Below are positions 35,856-44,271 of a DNA stretch of 64,000 bases, one piece after another. The stretch comes from SG8-30 sp963710135. Its GTDB lineage: Bacteria > Pseudomonadota > Gammaproteobacteria > Steroidobacterales > Steroidobacteraceae. The notes beneath the pieces are model-generated. The model was not told the origin of the DNA. It saw only the letters and a list, made by a program, of their open reading frames with translations, and made no database searches. The stretch is from assembly GCA_963710135.1 (NCBI GenBank), contig CAVPYY010000006.1:1240001-1304000 (forward strand), in the 5' to 3' direction. A program made the position numbers and the translations under genes. Within the stretch, counting starts at the first letter, position 1. Each line of letters begins with the position of its first letter.

Positions 35856-36326
35856 ATGACCACGCCTGGCAAGCCCTTCACGCCCGAGGAACTCGAGCCT
35901 CGCACGGGTTCAGGTTACCCGGAAAAATTCCGCGCCCGCGTGCTGCCCCGCGAGAAGCGCTCCCTCGGCGACGCGGCGGGTCTCACCAAGATCGGCGTCA
36001 ACTACACGGTCCTGCACCCGGGGGCGCAGTCGGCCCTGCGCCACTGGCACACGCAGGAAGACGAGTTCGTGTTCGTTCTGTCCGGCGAGTTGATGCTGAA
36101 GACGAACGACGGCGAGCAAACCATCAAGGCCGGCATGGGAGCCGGCTTCCCGGCCGGCGTCAGGAATGGTCATCAGTTGATCAATCGCGGCAGCGCACCG
36201 GCGGTGTATCTCGAGATCAGCAACCGCGACCCCTTCGACCAGGCCTTCTATCCTGACGACGACCTGCACTACGGTCATCCCGTGCACCCCGGGAAGTTCA
36301 CGCACCGCGACGGCACCCCCTACTGA
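35856..36326 (+). CDS. Cupin-domain protein
   Basis: 156 residues of the cupin superfamily. The metal-binding motif 1 is ALRHWHTQEDEFVFVLSGE (His/His/Glu), and motif 2 is around GAGFPAGVRNGHQLIN. The family includes dioxygenases, isomerases and sugar-modifying enzymes; no specific activity is indicated. GGGAG lies upstream of ATG 35856. Confidence 0.82.
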   Translation: MTTPGKPFTPEELEPRTGSGYPEKFRARVLPREKRSLGDAAGLTKIGVNYTVLHPGAQSALRHWHTQEDEFVFVLSGELMLKTNDGEQTIKAGMGAGFPAGVRNGHQLINRGSAPAVYLEISNRDPFDQAFYPDDDLHYGHPVHPGKFTHRDGTPY

Positions 36327-36391
36327 CCGGCGCGCTGAAATATCACCAGCCAGCAAACGGTCTGGTTACGTGGTCACCTGGAGACAAAGCC

Positions 36392-37055
36392 ATGTATCGT
36401 CTACTAGCCGTTGCAACCCTGCTGGTCTGGCTCGGCCTGACCGCGGCGCCAGTGTCAGCCGCCGTCCCGGATGATCCCGCGAATGTCCAGCCGCTGTCCG
36501 TGGGCGCCAAGGCACCCTCGGTGACAGTGCGCACCGCAGCAGGAGCCGACTTCACACTTGATCCGGGCAACCTGGCCCGGCCGACAGTCCTGGTCTTCTA
36601 CCGGGGTGGCTGGTGCCCCTATTGCAACGTCCATCTCGGCGCACTGGCCAAGGCCGAACAGGAACTGGCGGACCTTGGCTTCGACCGGTATTTCCTGAGC
36701 GCTGATCGGCCAGAGATCCTGTATTCCAGTCTCGAGGATGCGAGCACCCCAGTTCACGCTGCTCTCCGACGCGAGCATGTCCGCAGCGCGCGCCTTCGGC
36801 ATCGCGTTTCGCGTCGACGATGCGACCTTCGCGCGCTACAAGTCGTTCGGTATCGATCTCGAGGCGGCCTCGGGGCAGACCCACCACGAACTACCCGTGC
36901 CCGCCGTGTTCATCCTGGATCGCGCGGGCGTGATTCGCTTTGCGCACGCCAACCCCGACTACACGGTGCGGCTCGCGGCCGAACCACTGCTGGAGGCCGC
37001 TCGCAGTGTCGCGGCGATGCCGGCCGCACCGGTGATCGAGGACGCCGCTCAGTGA
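36392..37055 (+). CDS. Secreted peroxiredoxin-like redoxin, one frameshift
   Basis: AhpC/TSA family redoxin with a signal peptide (LLAVATLLVWLGLTAAPVSAA). The peroxiredoxin core (VFYRGGWCPYCNVHLGALA) with the peroxidatic Cys is in the first frame. From about 36748 the protein continues in the next frame as PQFTLLSDASMSAARAFGIAFRVDD to the C-terminus. One extra C in CCCC (36747-36750) explains the shift. Reconstructed length is about 220 residues. The stop overlaps, tail to tail, that of the minus-strand membrane protein. Confidence 0.78.
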
Positions 37056-37408
37056 GAGGGCGGCAAAGCCTTGCCGGGATGGTAGTAGCCGCGGACCGCA
37101 GGCAGGCGAAAGACCAGCGCTGACGCGGCGGTGGCGATCGCGACGACGCCGAGGATCACCGCCAGTCGCGCCAAGGGCTGTCCGGCATCGAGCCGCGCGG
37201 CGGCGAGCAGATAGAGGGTACGCAGCCACTCGGCCGTCGCGACGACCAGCGCGACGGTCAGCACGCGCGGCACCCAGCGGTGCCGCACGAACACCAGGCC
37301 CGCCAGACCGAGGCAGACGACGACCAGCACGACCGGCCCGCCGCGGAAAACGTGCGCGCCGAACAGCAGCATCGCGAACGCCGGCGCGCTCAAGGCCAGG
37401 TAGCGCAT
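37049..37408 (-). CDS. Small multi-pass membrane protein, unknown
   Basis: 119 residues with probably four membrane helices (roughly 5-20, 23-41, 48-66 and 81-101) and a polar C-terminus ending PGKALPPSH. No family recognised. It lies 13 bp after the beta-barrel protein gene on the same strand. Confidence 0.6.
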   Translation of the reverse strand: MRYLALSAPAFAMLLFGAHVFRGGPVVLVVVCLGLAGLVFVRHRWVPRVLTVALVVATAEWLRTLYLLAAARLDAGQPLARLAVILGVVAIATAASALVFRLPAVRGYYHPGKALPPSH

Positions 37409-37421
37409 CGACCTGCTCCGC

Positions 37422-37979
37422 TCAGAACCGGAGCGCGCCGGTCAGCCAGACGGCGTTCGACTTGCGGGTATCCGACAAATCGATCTCTTCGTACTCGAGC
37501 CGCAGGGTGACCTTGTCGAGGAAGGTCAGTCCGGCCCCCACCGCGTAGACGAGATCCTGGTCGCTGTCCTTCAGCCTGAAATTCCCGTTCACGGGATCGC
37601 GCAGCGTCGCTTCGATGTCATAGAAGTAATAGCCGACTTTCGCGAACAGCTCGACCGGCAACAAGGGAATTGGCAAGGTCGCCACGGCGTATGGCGCGAA
37701 GCCGCTCAAGCCGATGTCGACGGCGGTCGCAGCAACCGAATCGCTTGGCGTTCCGAAATCAACATAGGCCAACTCCAGCGCCAGGAACTTGTTGAAGCGC
37801 CAGCCTGCAAACAACTTGTAGGAGGTGTCGTCGCCCTGGAAGTCAAGCTGGCCAAGGTTGGTCGAGTCGCCGACCTCGAGGTCGAACATGCCGACACCAG
37901 CGCCGGCGTACAGGCCATCCGCCACAGCGGGCGCCGCACACAGCGCCAGCGCGGCCGCACATCCAGTGATTCGACGCAT
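37422..37979 (-). CDS. Outer-membrane beta-barrel protein (OmpA-like barrel)
   Basis: 185 residues with a signal peptide ending APAVAD. The mature protein shows eight-stranded-barrel features: alternating hydrophobic strands, YAGAGVGMFDLE, YKLFAGWRFNKFLALELAYVDFG, VELFAKVGYYFYD, YAVGAGLTFLDKVTLRLEYEEID and a C-terminal ALRF. No periplasmic OmpA domain is present. Function unknown. Confidence 0.85.
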   Translation of the reverse strand: MRRITGCAAALALCAAPAVADGLYAGAGVGMFDLEVGDSTNLGQLDFQGDDTSYKLFAGWRFNKFLALELAYVDFGTPSDSVAATAVDIGLSGFAPYAVATLPIPLLPVELFAKVGYYFYDIEATLRDPVNGNFRLKDSDQDLVYAVGAGLTFLDKVTLRLEYEEIDLSDTRKSNAVWLTGALRF

Positions 37980-38143
37980 TTCGGGTACTCCTGTAGGACG
38001 GCCGGGATCCGCAACCCGCGGCGTCCTCCGGGGAGGCGCGCCGCGGACCCATGCTTTCGCGGCGTCATTCTAGTCGGGCGCGGCAGCCGGAGAAGCTGAC
38101 GCCTGTCCCTGAATCGAGACAGCGCGTCCGCCTCGCCGCGGGG

Positions 38144-39875
38144 CTAGCGGACGTCGCGCCCGCTGATGACCGCCTCCAGGTCGGGCTTGGGATGATCCGG
38201 CCCCATGCGTCCCGAATCGAGCCGGTCGACATAGTCCCGGTACGCGCGCATCGCCTGCGCACCGAACAGCAGCATGATCGGGATGTTGGCGAACAGCATC
38301 ACGCCGGTGCCGATACCGGTGAGGTTGTCGAGCTCCGCGTCGGTCTTCAGGAACCCCATGGTCGCCACCACGATCAGCGCGCAATAGACGATCTTGTAGG
38401 GCAACACCGACTTCTCGCCGACCAGGTAGACCATGCCCTGCTCACCGTAGTAGCTCCAGGAGATCATGGTCGACAGGGCGAACAGCCAGGCGGCCAGCGT
38501 GACCAGCCACTTGCCGAGACCGGGCTGCACGCGTATCGAACGCCTTGGCCGTGAGCGTCGCGCCGACGTAGTTGGCGTAGATGCCCGGGTCGGCAAGCGT
38601 CGGCTCCACGGAACTGGCGAATGTCCCCCACTCGACGATCGGCTTGCCGTCGACCAGGCGCACGGCGCCATCGAGGCGATGCAGGTTGTTGCCGGTGTTC
38701 TCGTTCGGCTCGGCGCGCCAGACATGGTGTAGACCGCCTGGCCATCCGACCAGTCGAGATCGCGTCCGGATCGGCGGGCTGCGCGTCTCGAGGGTCCACT
38801 GGCCTTCGCCGGTCGGCGATCACCTCCGGCAGGCACGGCATAGGTCGCGTCGGGCCCGCGGTTCCAGACACCCGTCGACAGGATGACCAGCGCCGTGAAG
38901 GTGCAGACGATCAGGGTGTCGATGAACGGCTCGAGTCCGGCGACGACCCCCTCGCGAACGGGCTCGTCCGTCTTCGCCGCGGAGTGCGCGATGGGCGACG
39001 AGCCCTGGCCCGCTTCGTTCGAGAACAGCGCGCGCTTCATGCCGAACAGGAACGCGTAGGCCGCGGTGCCGCCGATGAAGGCGCCGGCCGCCTCGGCGGG
39101 TGCGAAGGCGCTCTTGACGATCAGCCAGAGCATGCCCGGCAGGTGCGTCGATGTGCACGACCAGCACGTACAGGCCGCCGAGGATGTAGAGCGCCACATC
39201 ACCGGCACCAGCCTGCCCGGCCACCGCGCCGATGCGCTTGATGCCGCCGATGATGACGAGGCCCACGAGAATCGCCAGCACGATGCCGGTGAACACGCCG
39301 GGTATGCCGAAGTAGGACTCGGTGAGCTCGGCCACGTTCCACGCCTGGAACATGTTGCCGCCGGTGATGGTCGAGATGAGCAGCGTGATGCAGAAGATGC
39401 CGCCCGACGAGCGAGCCGAGCCAGGCGCAGCTTCGGGTTCCAGCGCGCGATGGCCTTGCTTCGCCACCCACATCGGCCCGCCGTGCGGATTGTCGGGGTC
39501 GTCGGTGTTCCGGTAGAGCATCGCGAGCGTGACCTCGGTGAGCTTCAGCGCCATGCCGACGACGCCGACGACCCACATCCAGAACACCGCGCCCGGGCCG
39601 CCCAGGGCGATGGCCAGCGCGACGCCGCCGATGTTGCCGAGACCGACGGTCGCGGACAGCGCCGCCGACAGGGCCTGGAAGTGGTTGATGGCGCCGGGAT
39701 CGTCGGGATCGTCGTACTGGCCGCGGATCACCTTCCAGCCGTGGGTCAGCGCCTTGATCTGGCAGAACCTGCTCCAGATCGTGAACAGCACGCCCGTCGC
39801 CAGCACCACGTAGAGCACGGAGTTGTGCCAGAGAATGCCGTTGAGCGCGCTCATCCAGTCATTGAACGTAGCCAT
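38144..39875 (-). pseudogene. Sodium:alanine (AGCS) symporter, at least six frameshifts
   Basis: Inner-membrane sodium-coupled amino-acid symporter of the AGCS family. The N-terminal half (from ATG 39875) has FQALSAALSATVGLGNIGGVALAIALGGPGA. After one shift near 39146 the central part resumes (PGMLWLIVKSAF, GMKRALFSNEAGQGSSPIAHSAAKTDEPVREG). The following 330 bases (about 38830-38530) hold a loop whose fragments lie in three frames (GEGQWTLETRSPP, DLDWSDGQAVYTM, EWGTFASSVEPTL, then VQPGLGKWLVTLAAW). Shifts fall near 38834, 38810, 38762, 38722 and 38533. All but the one near 38722 behave as extra bases. Errors or decay are possible; the rest of the gene is well conserved. Confidence 0.78.
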
Positions 39876-40068
39876 CCGTCCCTCCCCGTCGGCCAGCGCA
39901 CATGATGGGCGCGCGTCCGGACCGAGGCAACAGCAGCGTCCCGCCAAGCGGCGGGAAGCTCTCTGGCCCCGCCAGCCGGGCGCGGTCTGGCCGAATTCCG
40001 GGATGGATGCGTTATGCTCTGCAAGCCCGACCGGGCAAACGGGGTTGATGAAGCCAGGGAGTCACGCC

Positions 40069-40659
40069 ATGGGCTGGATCGTCGTTCTCGCCATCATTGC
40101 CGCGATCGTCGTGTTCGCGATCGGCATCTACAACCGGCTGGTCACGGCCCGGAACGCCTACAAGAACGCGTTCGCGCAGATCGACGTGCAGCTGACCCGC
40201 CGCCACGACCTGATACCCAACCTGGTCGAGACCGCCAAGGGCTACCTGCAGCACGAGCGCGGCACGCTCGAGGCCGTCATCAGCGCGCGCAACGCGGCCG
40301 TCACCGGGCTGAAGAACGCCGCCGCCAATCCTGGCGATCCCGGCGCGGTGCAGCAGCTGGCCGGGGCGGAGAACGCCCTCACCGGCGCGCTGGGCCGGCT
40401 GTTCGCGCTGGCCGAGGCCTACCCGGACCTGAAGGCCAACACCACGATGATGCAGCTGTCCGAAGAGCTGACCACGACCGAGAACAAGGTGGCGTTCGCG
40501 CGCCAGGCCTACAACGACTCGGTCATGAGCTACAACAACACCCGCGAGGTGTTCCCCAACAACCTGTTTGCGGGCGCCTTCAACTTCCAGATGGCGCAGC
40601 TGCTCGAGATCGAGTCGCCCGAGAAGCGTGAAGTCCCGAAGGTGAGCTTCACCAGCTGA
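40069..40659 (+). CDS. LemA family protein
   Basis: 196 residues with one N-terminal membrane helix (IVVLAIIAAIVVFAIGIY) and a helical cytoplasmic domain (YKNAFAQIDVQLTRRHDLIPNLVETAKGYL, ending FNFQMAQLLEIE). LemA proteins are commonly coupled to an M48 metalloprotease, as here. AGGGAG lies 8 bases upstream of the start. The pair may act in membrane-protein quality control. Confidence 0.9.
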   Translation: MGWIVVLAIIAAIVVFAIGIYNRLVTARNAYKNAFAQIDVQLTRRHDLIPNLVETAKGYLQHERGTLEAVISARNAAVTGLKNAAANPGDPGAVQQLAGAENALTGALGRLFALAEAYPDLKANTTMMQLSEELTTTENKVAFARQAYNDSVMSYNNTREVFPNNLFAGAFNFQMAQLLEIESPEKREVPKVSFTS

Positions 40660-40679
40660 TCCCGCGCGGGAACACCTGA

Positions 40680-42641
40680 GTGGATTTCTTCGGCCGGCAG
40701 GCCCAGTCGCGCCGCCAGACACGCCGTCTGGTCCTGCTGTTCCTGCTGGCGGTCGCCGCGGTGGTGGTGGCCGTCAACGCGGTCGTGCTGACGGTCATCG
40801 CCACGCTCGGCCGCGATTATGTCGCGATGCCCGGCGCCGGCGTGGTCGTGCCGGACGGCGGATGGCTCGCCAGCAACCCCGGCGCCGTGCTCGTCACCAC
40901 CGCGATCGTGCTGGGCATCGTGGGCATGGCGAGTCTCTACAAGACGGCCTCGCTCAGCTCCGGCGGCGGCGCGGTGGCCCGCTCACTGGGCGGCCAGCGG
41001 GTGACCGCCGACACCACCGACCCGCTGCGCCGACGCCTGTTGAATGTCGTGGAGGAGATGGCGATCGCCTCGGGCGTGCCGGTGCCCGAGGTGTACGTGC
41101 TGGAGCATGAGGCCTCGATCAACGCCTTCGCCGCGGGCTACACGCCCGCCAACGCCGCCATCGGCGTCACGCGCGGCACGTTGGCCAATCTCGACCGCAG
41201 CGAACTCCAGGGCGTCATCGGTCACGAGTTCAGCCACATCCTGAATGGCGACATGCGGCTCAACACCCGCCTGATCGGCCTGCTGTTCGGACTGGTGGTG
41301 ATCGCCATGATCGCGCGCCTGGTGCTGCGGCACGCGCCGCGCGGCGGCGGCGGCCGCAAGGGCGGCGGCGCGGTCGCGATCGTGATCTTCGCCGCCTTTG
41401 CCGTGCTGGTGCTCGGCTACATCGGCCTGATCTTCGGCAGGCTGATCCAGGCCGCGGTCTCCCGCACCCGTGAGTCGCTGGCGGATGCCTCGGCAGTGCA
41501 GTTCACCCGCGACCCCGACGGACTGCGCAATGCGCTGGTAAAGATCGGCGCGCTGGAAGCCGGCTCGCGCATCGTCGAGACGGACGCGGAGGAAGTGGCG
41601 CACATGCTGTTCGCGCCCGGCGTGAAGCGCTTCACCTCGACGCACCCGCCGCTGGTGGAGCGCATCCGCGCGATCGACCCGCGCTTCGATCCGGGCGAGT
41701 TCGAGGAGGTGCGCCGCAAGATGCAGGCGGCGGAGGCGCGCGCCCAGGCGGAGGCCGAGCAGGCAACGCAGCCCGCTGCGGCCGAACGGTTGCAGGACCT
41801 GCTCGGCGCGGGCATCGTGCTCGCACCGGCTGCGGTGGCGGACCTGGTCGGCAATCCCGGCACGAAACACGTGCAGGCCGCGGAAGGGATCCGCGAATCC
41901 CTGCCCGCCGCGGTGCTCGCCGCCGCGTCGACTCCCGGCGACGCGGTGGCGCTGTTTCTGGCGCTGGCGCTGGACGCGGAGCAGGTCGCCCGCGACCGTC
42001 AGATCGCCTTCATCGCAACACAGCTCGGCGCCGCCATCGCGACGACCGTGCGCGGCTTTCTGCCGGTGGTCGACGCCCTGACCGCCCCGCAACGCATGCC
42101 CACGCTGCTGCGCGCGTTTCCGGCACTGCGCCAGCTGGGGCGCGGCGAGCGGGAGAAGCTGCTGTCCTGCCTGAATGGCCTGCTGGCGCGCGAAGGACGG
42201 GTCTCGATCTACGCCTATGCCCTGCGCAAACTGGCGCAGGTGCACCTGCGCGACGAGCTCGGGGCCAGCAGCTCGGTCGGACGACTGTCCCTCGACGCCG
42301 TCAGTGGCGACCTGCAGGTGTTGTTCTCGGTGCTGGCCGCACACGGTCATGATGATCCCGCGCAGGCGCGCAATGCCTACGAGATCGGCATGCATCAGCT
42401 GCTGCCGCGCCGCCGCCCTGACTTCGCGCCACCCGGCAACTGGCCCGCCAGTCTGGACGCCGCCCTGAACCGGATCGACCGGCTGGCGCCGCCGGCCAAG
42501 GAGATGCTGGTCGAGGCCCTGGCGCGGACGATTTCACACGATAACCGCATGACCGTGCAGGAAGCGGAATTGCTGCGCGCGGTCTGCGCGGCGCTGCACT
42601 GCCCGCTGCCGCCGCTGCTCTCCCAGACGCCCGCGGCCTGA
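40680..42641 (+). CDS. M48-family zinc metalloprotease with long C-terminal region
   Basis: 653 residues. Two N-terminal membrane helices (about 20-43 and 70-88) precede the catalytic region with HEFSH (His182, Glu183, His186). A further hydrophobic segment lies near 225-255, and RESLADASAV with a third zinc ligand follows. The last 300 residues (after about 355) form an additional helical domain that ordinary HtpX-like proteases lack. GTG at 40680 lies 21 bp after the LemA stop, so the two genes are an operon. Confidence 0.85.
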   Translation: MDFFGRQAQSRRQTRRLVLLFLLAVAAVVVAVNAVVLTVIATLGRDYVAMPGAGVVVPDGGWLASNPGAVLVTTAIVLGIVGMASLYKTASLSSGGGAVARSLGGQRVTADTTDPLRRRLLNVVEEMAIASGVPVPEVYVLEHEASINAFAAGYTPANAAIGVTRGTLANLDRSELQGVIGHEFSHILNGDMRLNTRLIGLLFGLVVIAMIARLVLRHAPRGGGGRKGGGAVAIVIFAAFAVLVLGYIGLIFGRLIQAAVSRTRESLADASAVQFTRDPDGLRNALVKIGALEAGSRIVETDAEEVAHMLFAPGVKRFTSTHPPLVERIRAIDPRFDPGEFEEVRRKMQAAEARAQAEAEQATQPAAAERLQDLLGAGIVLAPAAVADLVGNPGTKHVQAAEGIRESLPAAVLAAASTPGDAVALFLALALDAEQVARDRQIAFIATQLGAAIATTVRGFLPVVDALTAPQRMPTLLRAFPALRQLGRGEREKLLSCLNGLLAREGRVSIYAYALRKLAQVHLRDELGASSSVGRLSLDAVSGDLQVLFSVLAAHGHDDPAQARNAYEIGMHQLLPRRRPDFAPPGNWPASLDAALNRIDRLAPPAKEMLVEALARTISHDNRMTVQEAELLRAVCAALHCPLPPLLSQTPAA

Positions 42642-42676
42642 GCCCGCGGCGACGAGCGCGCGCGGCATCGACCGGT

Positions 42677-44176
42677 TCAGTCCGCCGGCACCGTGCGGTC
42701 TTCAGCCCACTGGCGCAGATTGGCGATGCGCTCGGACATGACGGTCGACAGGGGCTTGGTGCCGCGAATCTCCGCCAGCAGGCCCGCCGCGGTGACCGGC
42801 TTGCCCTCGGCATGCGCAGTGTAGATGGCCGAGACCACGGCCTGTTCCAGCTCGGCGCCGGAAAACCCCGCACTGGAGTGGGCCAGCGCGCGGACCTCGC
42901 GCTCCTCGAGCTCGAGGCCACGCTTCTTGAGATGAATCCGCAGTATCTCGGCGCGGATCGCCTCACGCGGCAGGTCGACGAAGAAGATCTCGTCGAAGCG
43001 GCCCTTGCGGATCAGCTCGGGCGGCAGCGCCGAGATGTCGTTCGCGGTCGCCACCATGAACACGCGGCTCTTCTTCTCCGCCAGCCAGGTCAGGAATGTG
43101 CCGAGCACGCGCTGCGAGGTGCCGCTGTCGCCGTCACCGGTCGACAGGCCCTTCTCGATCTCGTCGATCCACAGCACGCAGGGCGCCATCACGTCCGCGG
43201 TGCTGAGCGTGTCCCGCAGATTCCGCTCCGACTCGCCGTGGTACTTGTTGTACAGCGCGCCGAAATCGAGCCTGAGCAACGGCACCCCGTAGATGCCCGC
43301 GGTGGTGCGCGCGGCGAGGCTCTTGCCGCAGCCCTGCACGCCTAGCAGCAGCACGCCGCGCGGCGGGTCGAGCATCGGCGCGGAGCCGTCGAAGGCCGGC
43401 CGGCGGTGCTTGAGCCACGACTTGAGCCGCGACATGCCGGCGAGCTCTGCGAACTTCGCCGTGTCGTGCTCGTAGCCCAGCACGCCATTGCGGTTCAGCA
43501 GCTGGTACTTGGCGGCGGTGACGGCGGGCAGGTCGCTCTGGGTCAGTGCGCCGTCGTCGAAGATCGCCTTGCGGGCAAGTCGCTCGGTGTCGATGGTCGC
43601 CAGTCCCGCCAGATTCTCGACCAGCAGTTCGAGCGCCTTCTGGTCGGTCTTGACCCGCGCGCCGCCGTTGCCCTGGCGCCATTCGGCGACGATGCGCTCA
43701 ACGATCGCGTGGCGTTCCTCGCGGCTGGGAAACGCCAGCTCGAAGTGGGCGGCGAACGCCTGCAGCTCCTTGGGCAGCGTGACTTGGTGGCTGACCAGGA
43801 CGATGGTGCGCGGGGCGGCATCGTAGGACTGGCAGATGTCCTTCAGCAGCCGGACATGGACCGGGTCGTCGAGAAAGGGATGGAAATCGCACAGCACGTA
43901 CACGCCGCGCGTCGCGGTGGCGCGGATGTTGCGCAGCACGTCGCCGGGCTGGGAGTTGTGGCGCTGGGGTGCGCCGAGATCCACATCGAGGCGGGCCAAC
44001 CCATCCGTGACCGTCCACTGGAACACGGGAGTATGGACCTGGCCGCGGAGCGCCCCGGCCATGGACTTCAGCATGTCGAGCACGCGCGGCTCGTCGTGGG
44101 TCTCGACCACGACCAACGGCACGCGGCTTCGCAGCAGCGCGAGCAGGTCGTTGCGGGAATCGCTGACGTGGGGCAT
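42677..44176 (-). CDS. AAA ATPase (Ycf46-like)
   Basis: 499 residues. The N-terminal region (LLALLRSRVPLVVVETHDEPRVLDML) and the C-terminal AAA domain match the Ycf46-like group, with Walker A GVQGCGKSLA and Walker B VLWIDEIEKGL. The sensor-1 ATANDIS and arginine-finger RFDEIFF segments are present. These proteins are stand-alone AAA ATPases of unclear substrate. It converges on the M48 gene. Confidence 0.85.
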   Translation of the reverse strand: MPHVSDSRNDLLALLRSRVPLVVVETHDEPRVLDMLKSMAGALRGQVHTPVFQWTVTDGLARLDVDLGAPQRHNSQPGDVLRNIRATATRGVYVLCDFHPFLDDPVHVRLLKDICQSYDAAPRTIVLVSHQVTLPKELQAFAAHFELAFPSREERHAIVERIVAEWRQGNGGARVKTDQKALELLVENLAGLATIDTERLARKAIFDDGALTQSDLPAVTAAKYQLLNRNGVLGYEHDTAKFAELAGMSRLKSWLKHRRPAFDGSAPMLDPPRGVLLLGVQGCGKSLAARTTAGIYGVPLLRLDFGALYNKYHGESERNLRDTLSTADVMAPCVLWIDEIEKGLSTGDGDSGTSQRVLGTFLTWLAEKKSRVFMVATANDISALPPELIRKGRFDEIFFVDLPREAIRAEILRIHLKKRGLELEEREVRALAHSSAGFSGAELEQAVVSAIYTAHAEGKPVTAAGLLAEIRGTKPLSTVMSERIANLRQWAEDRTVPAD

Positions 44177-44271
44177 CAGCCCAATCTAGCAGACCACCAG
44201 GCAGCGCCACTGTCGCCCCAGTCCCAGTTTTGCCGCCGCCGCGCCGGACCCGGCCCGGAGCCGGAGCCGAC

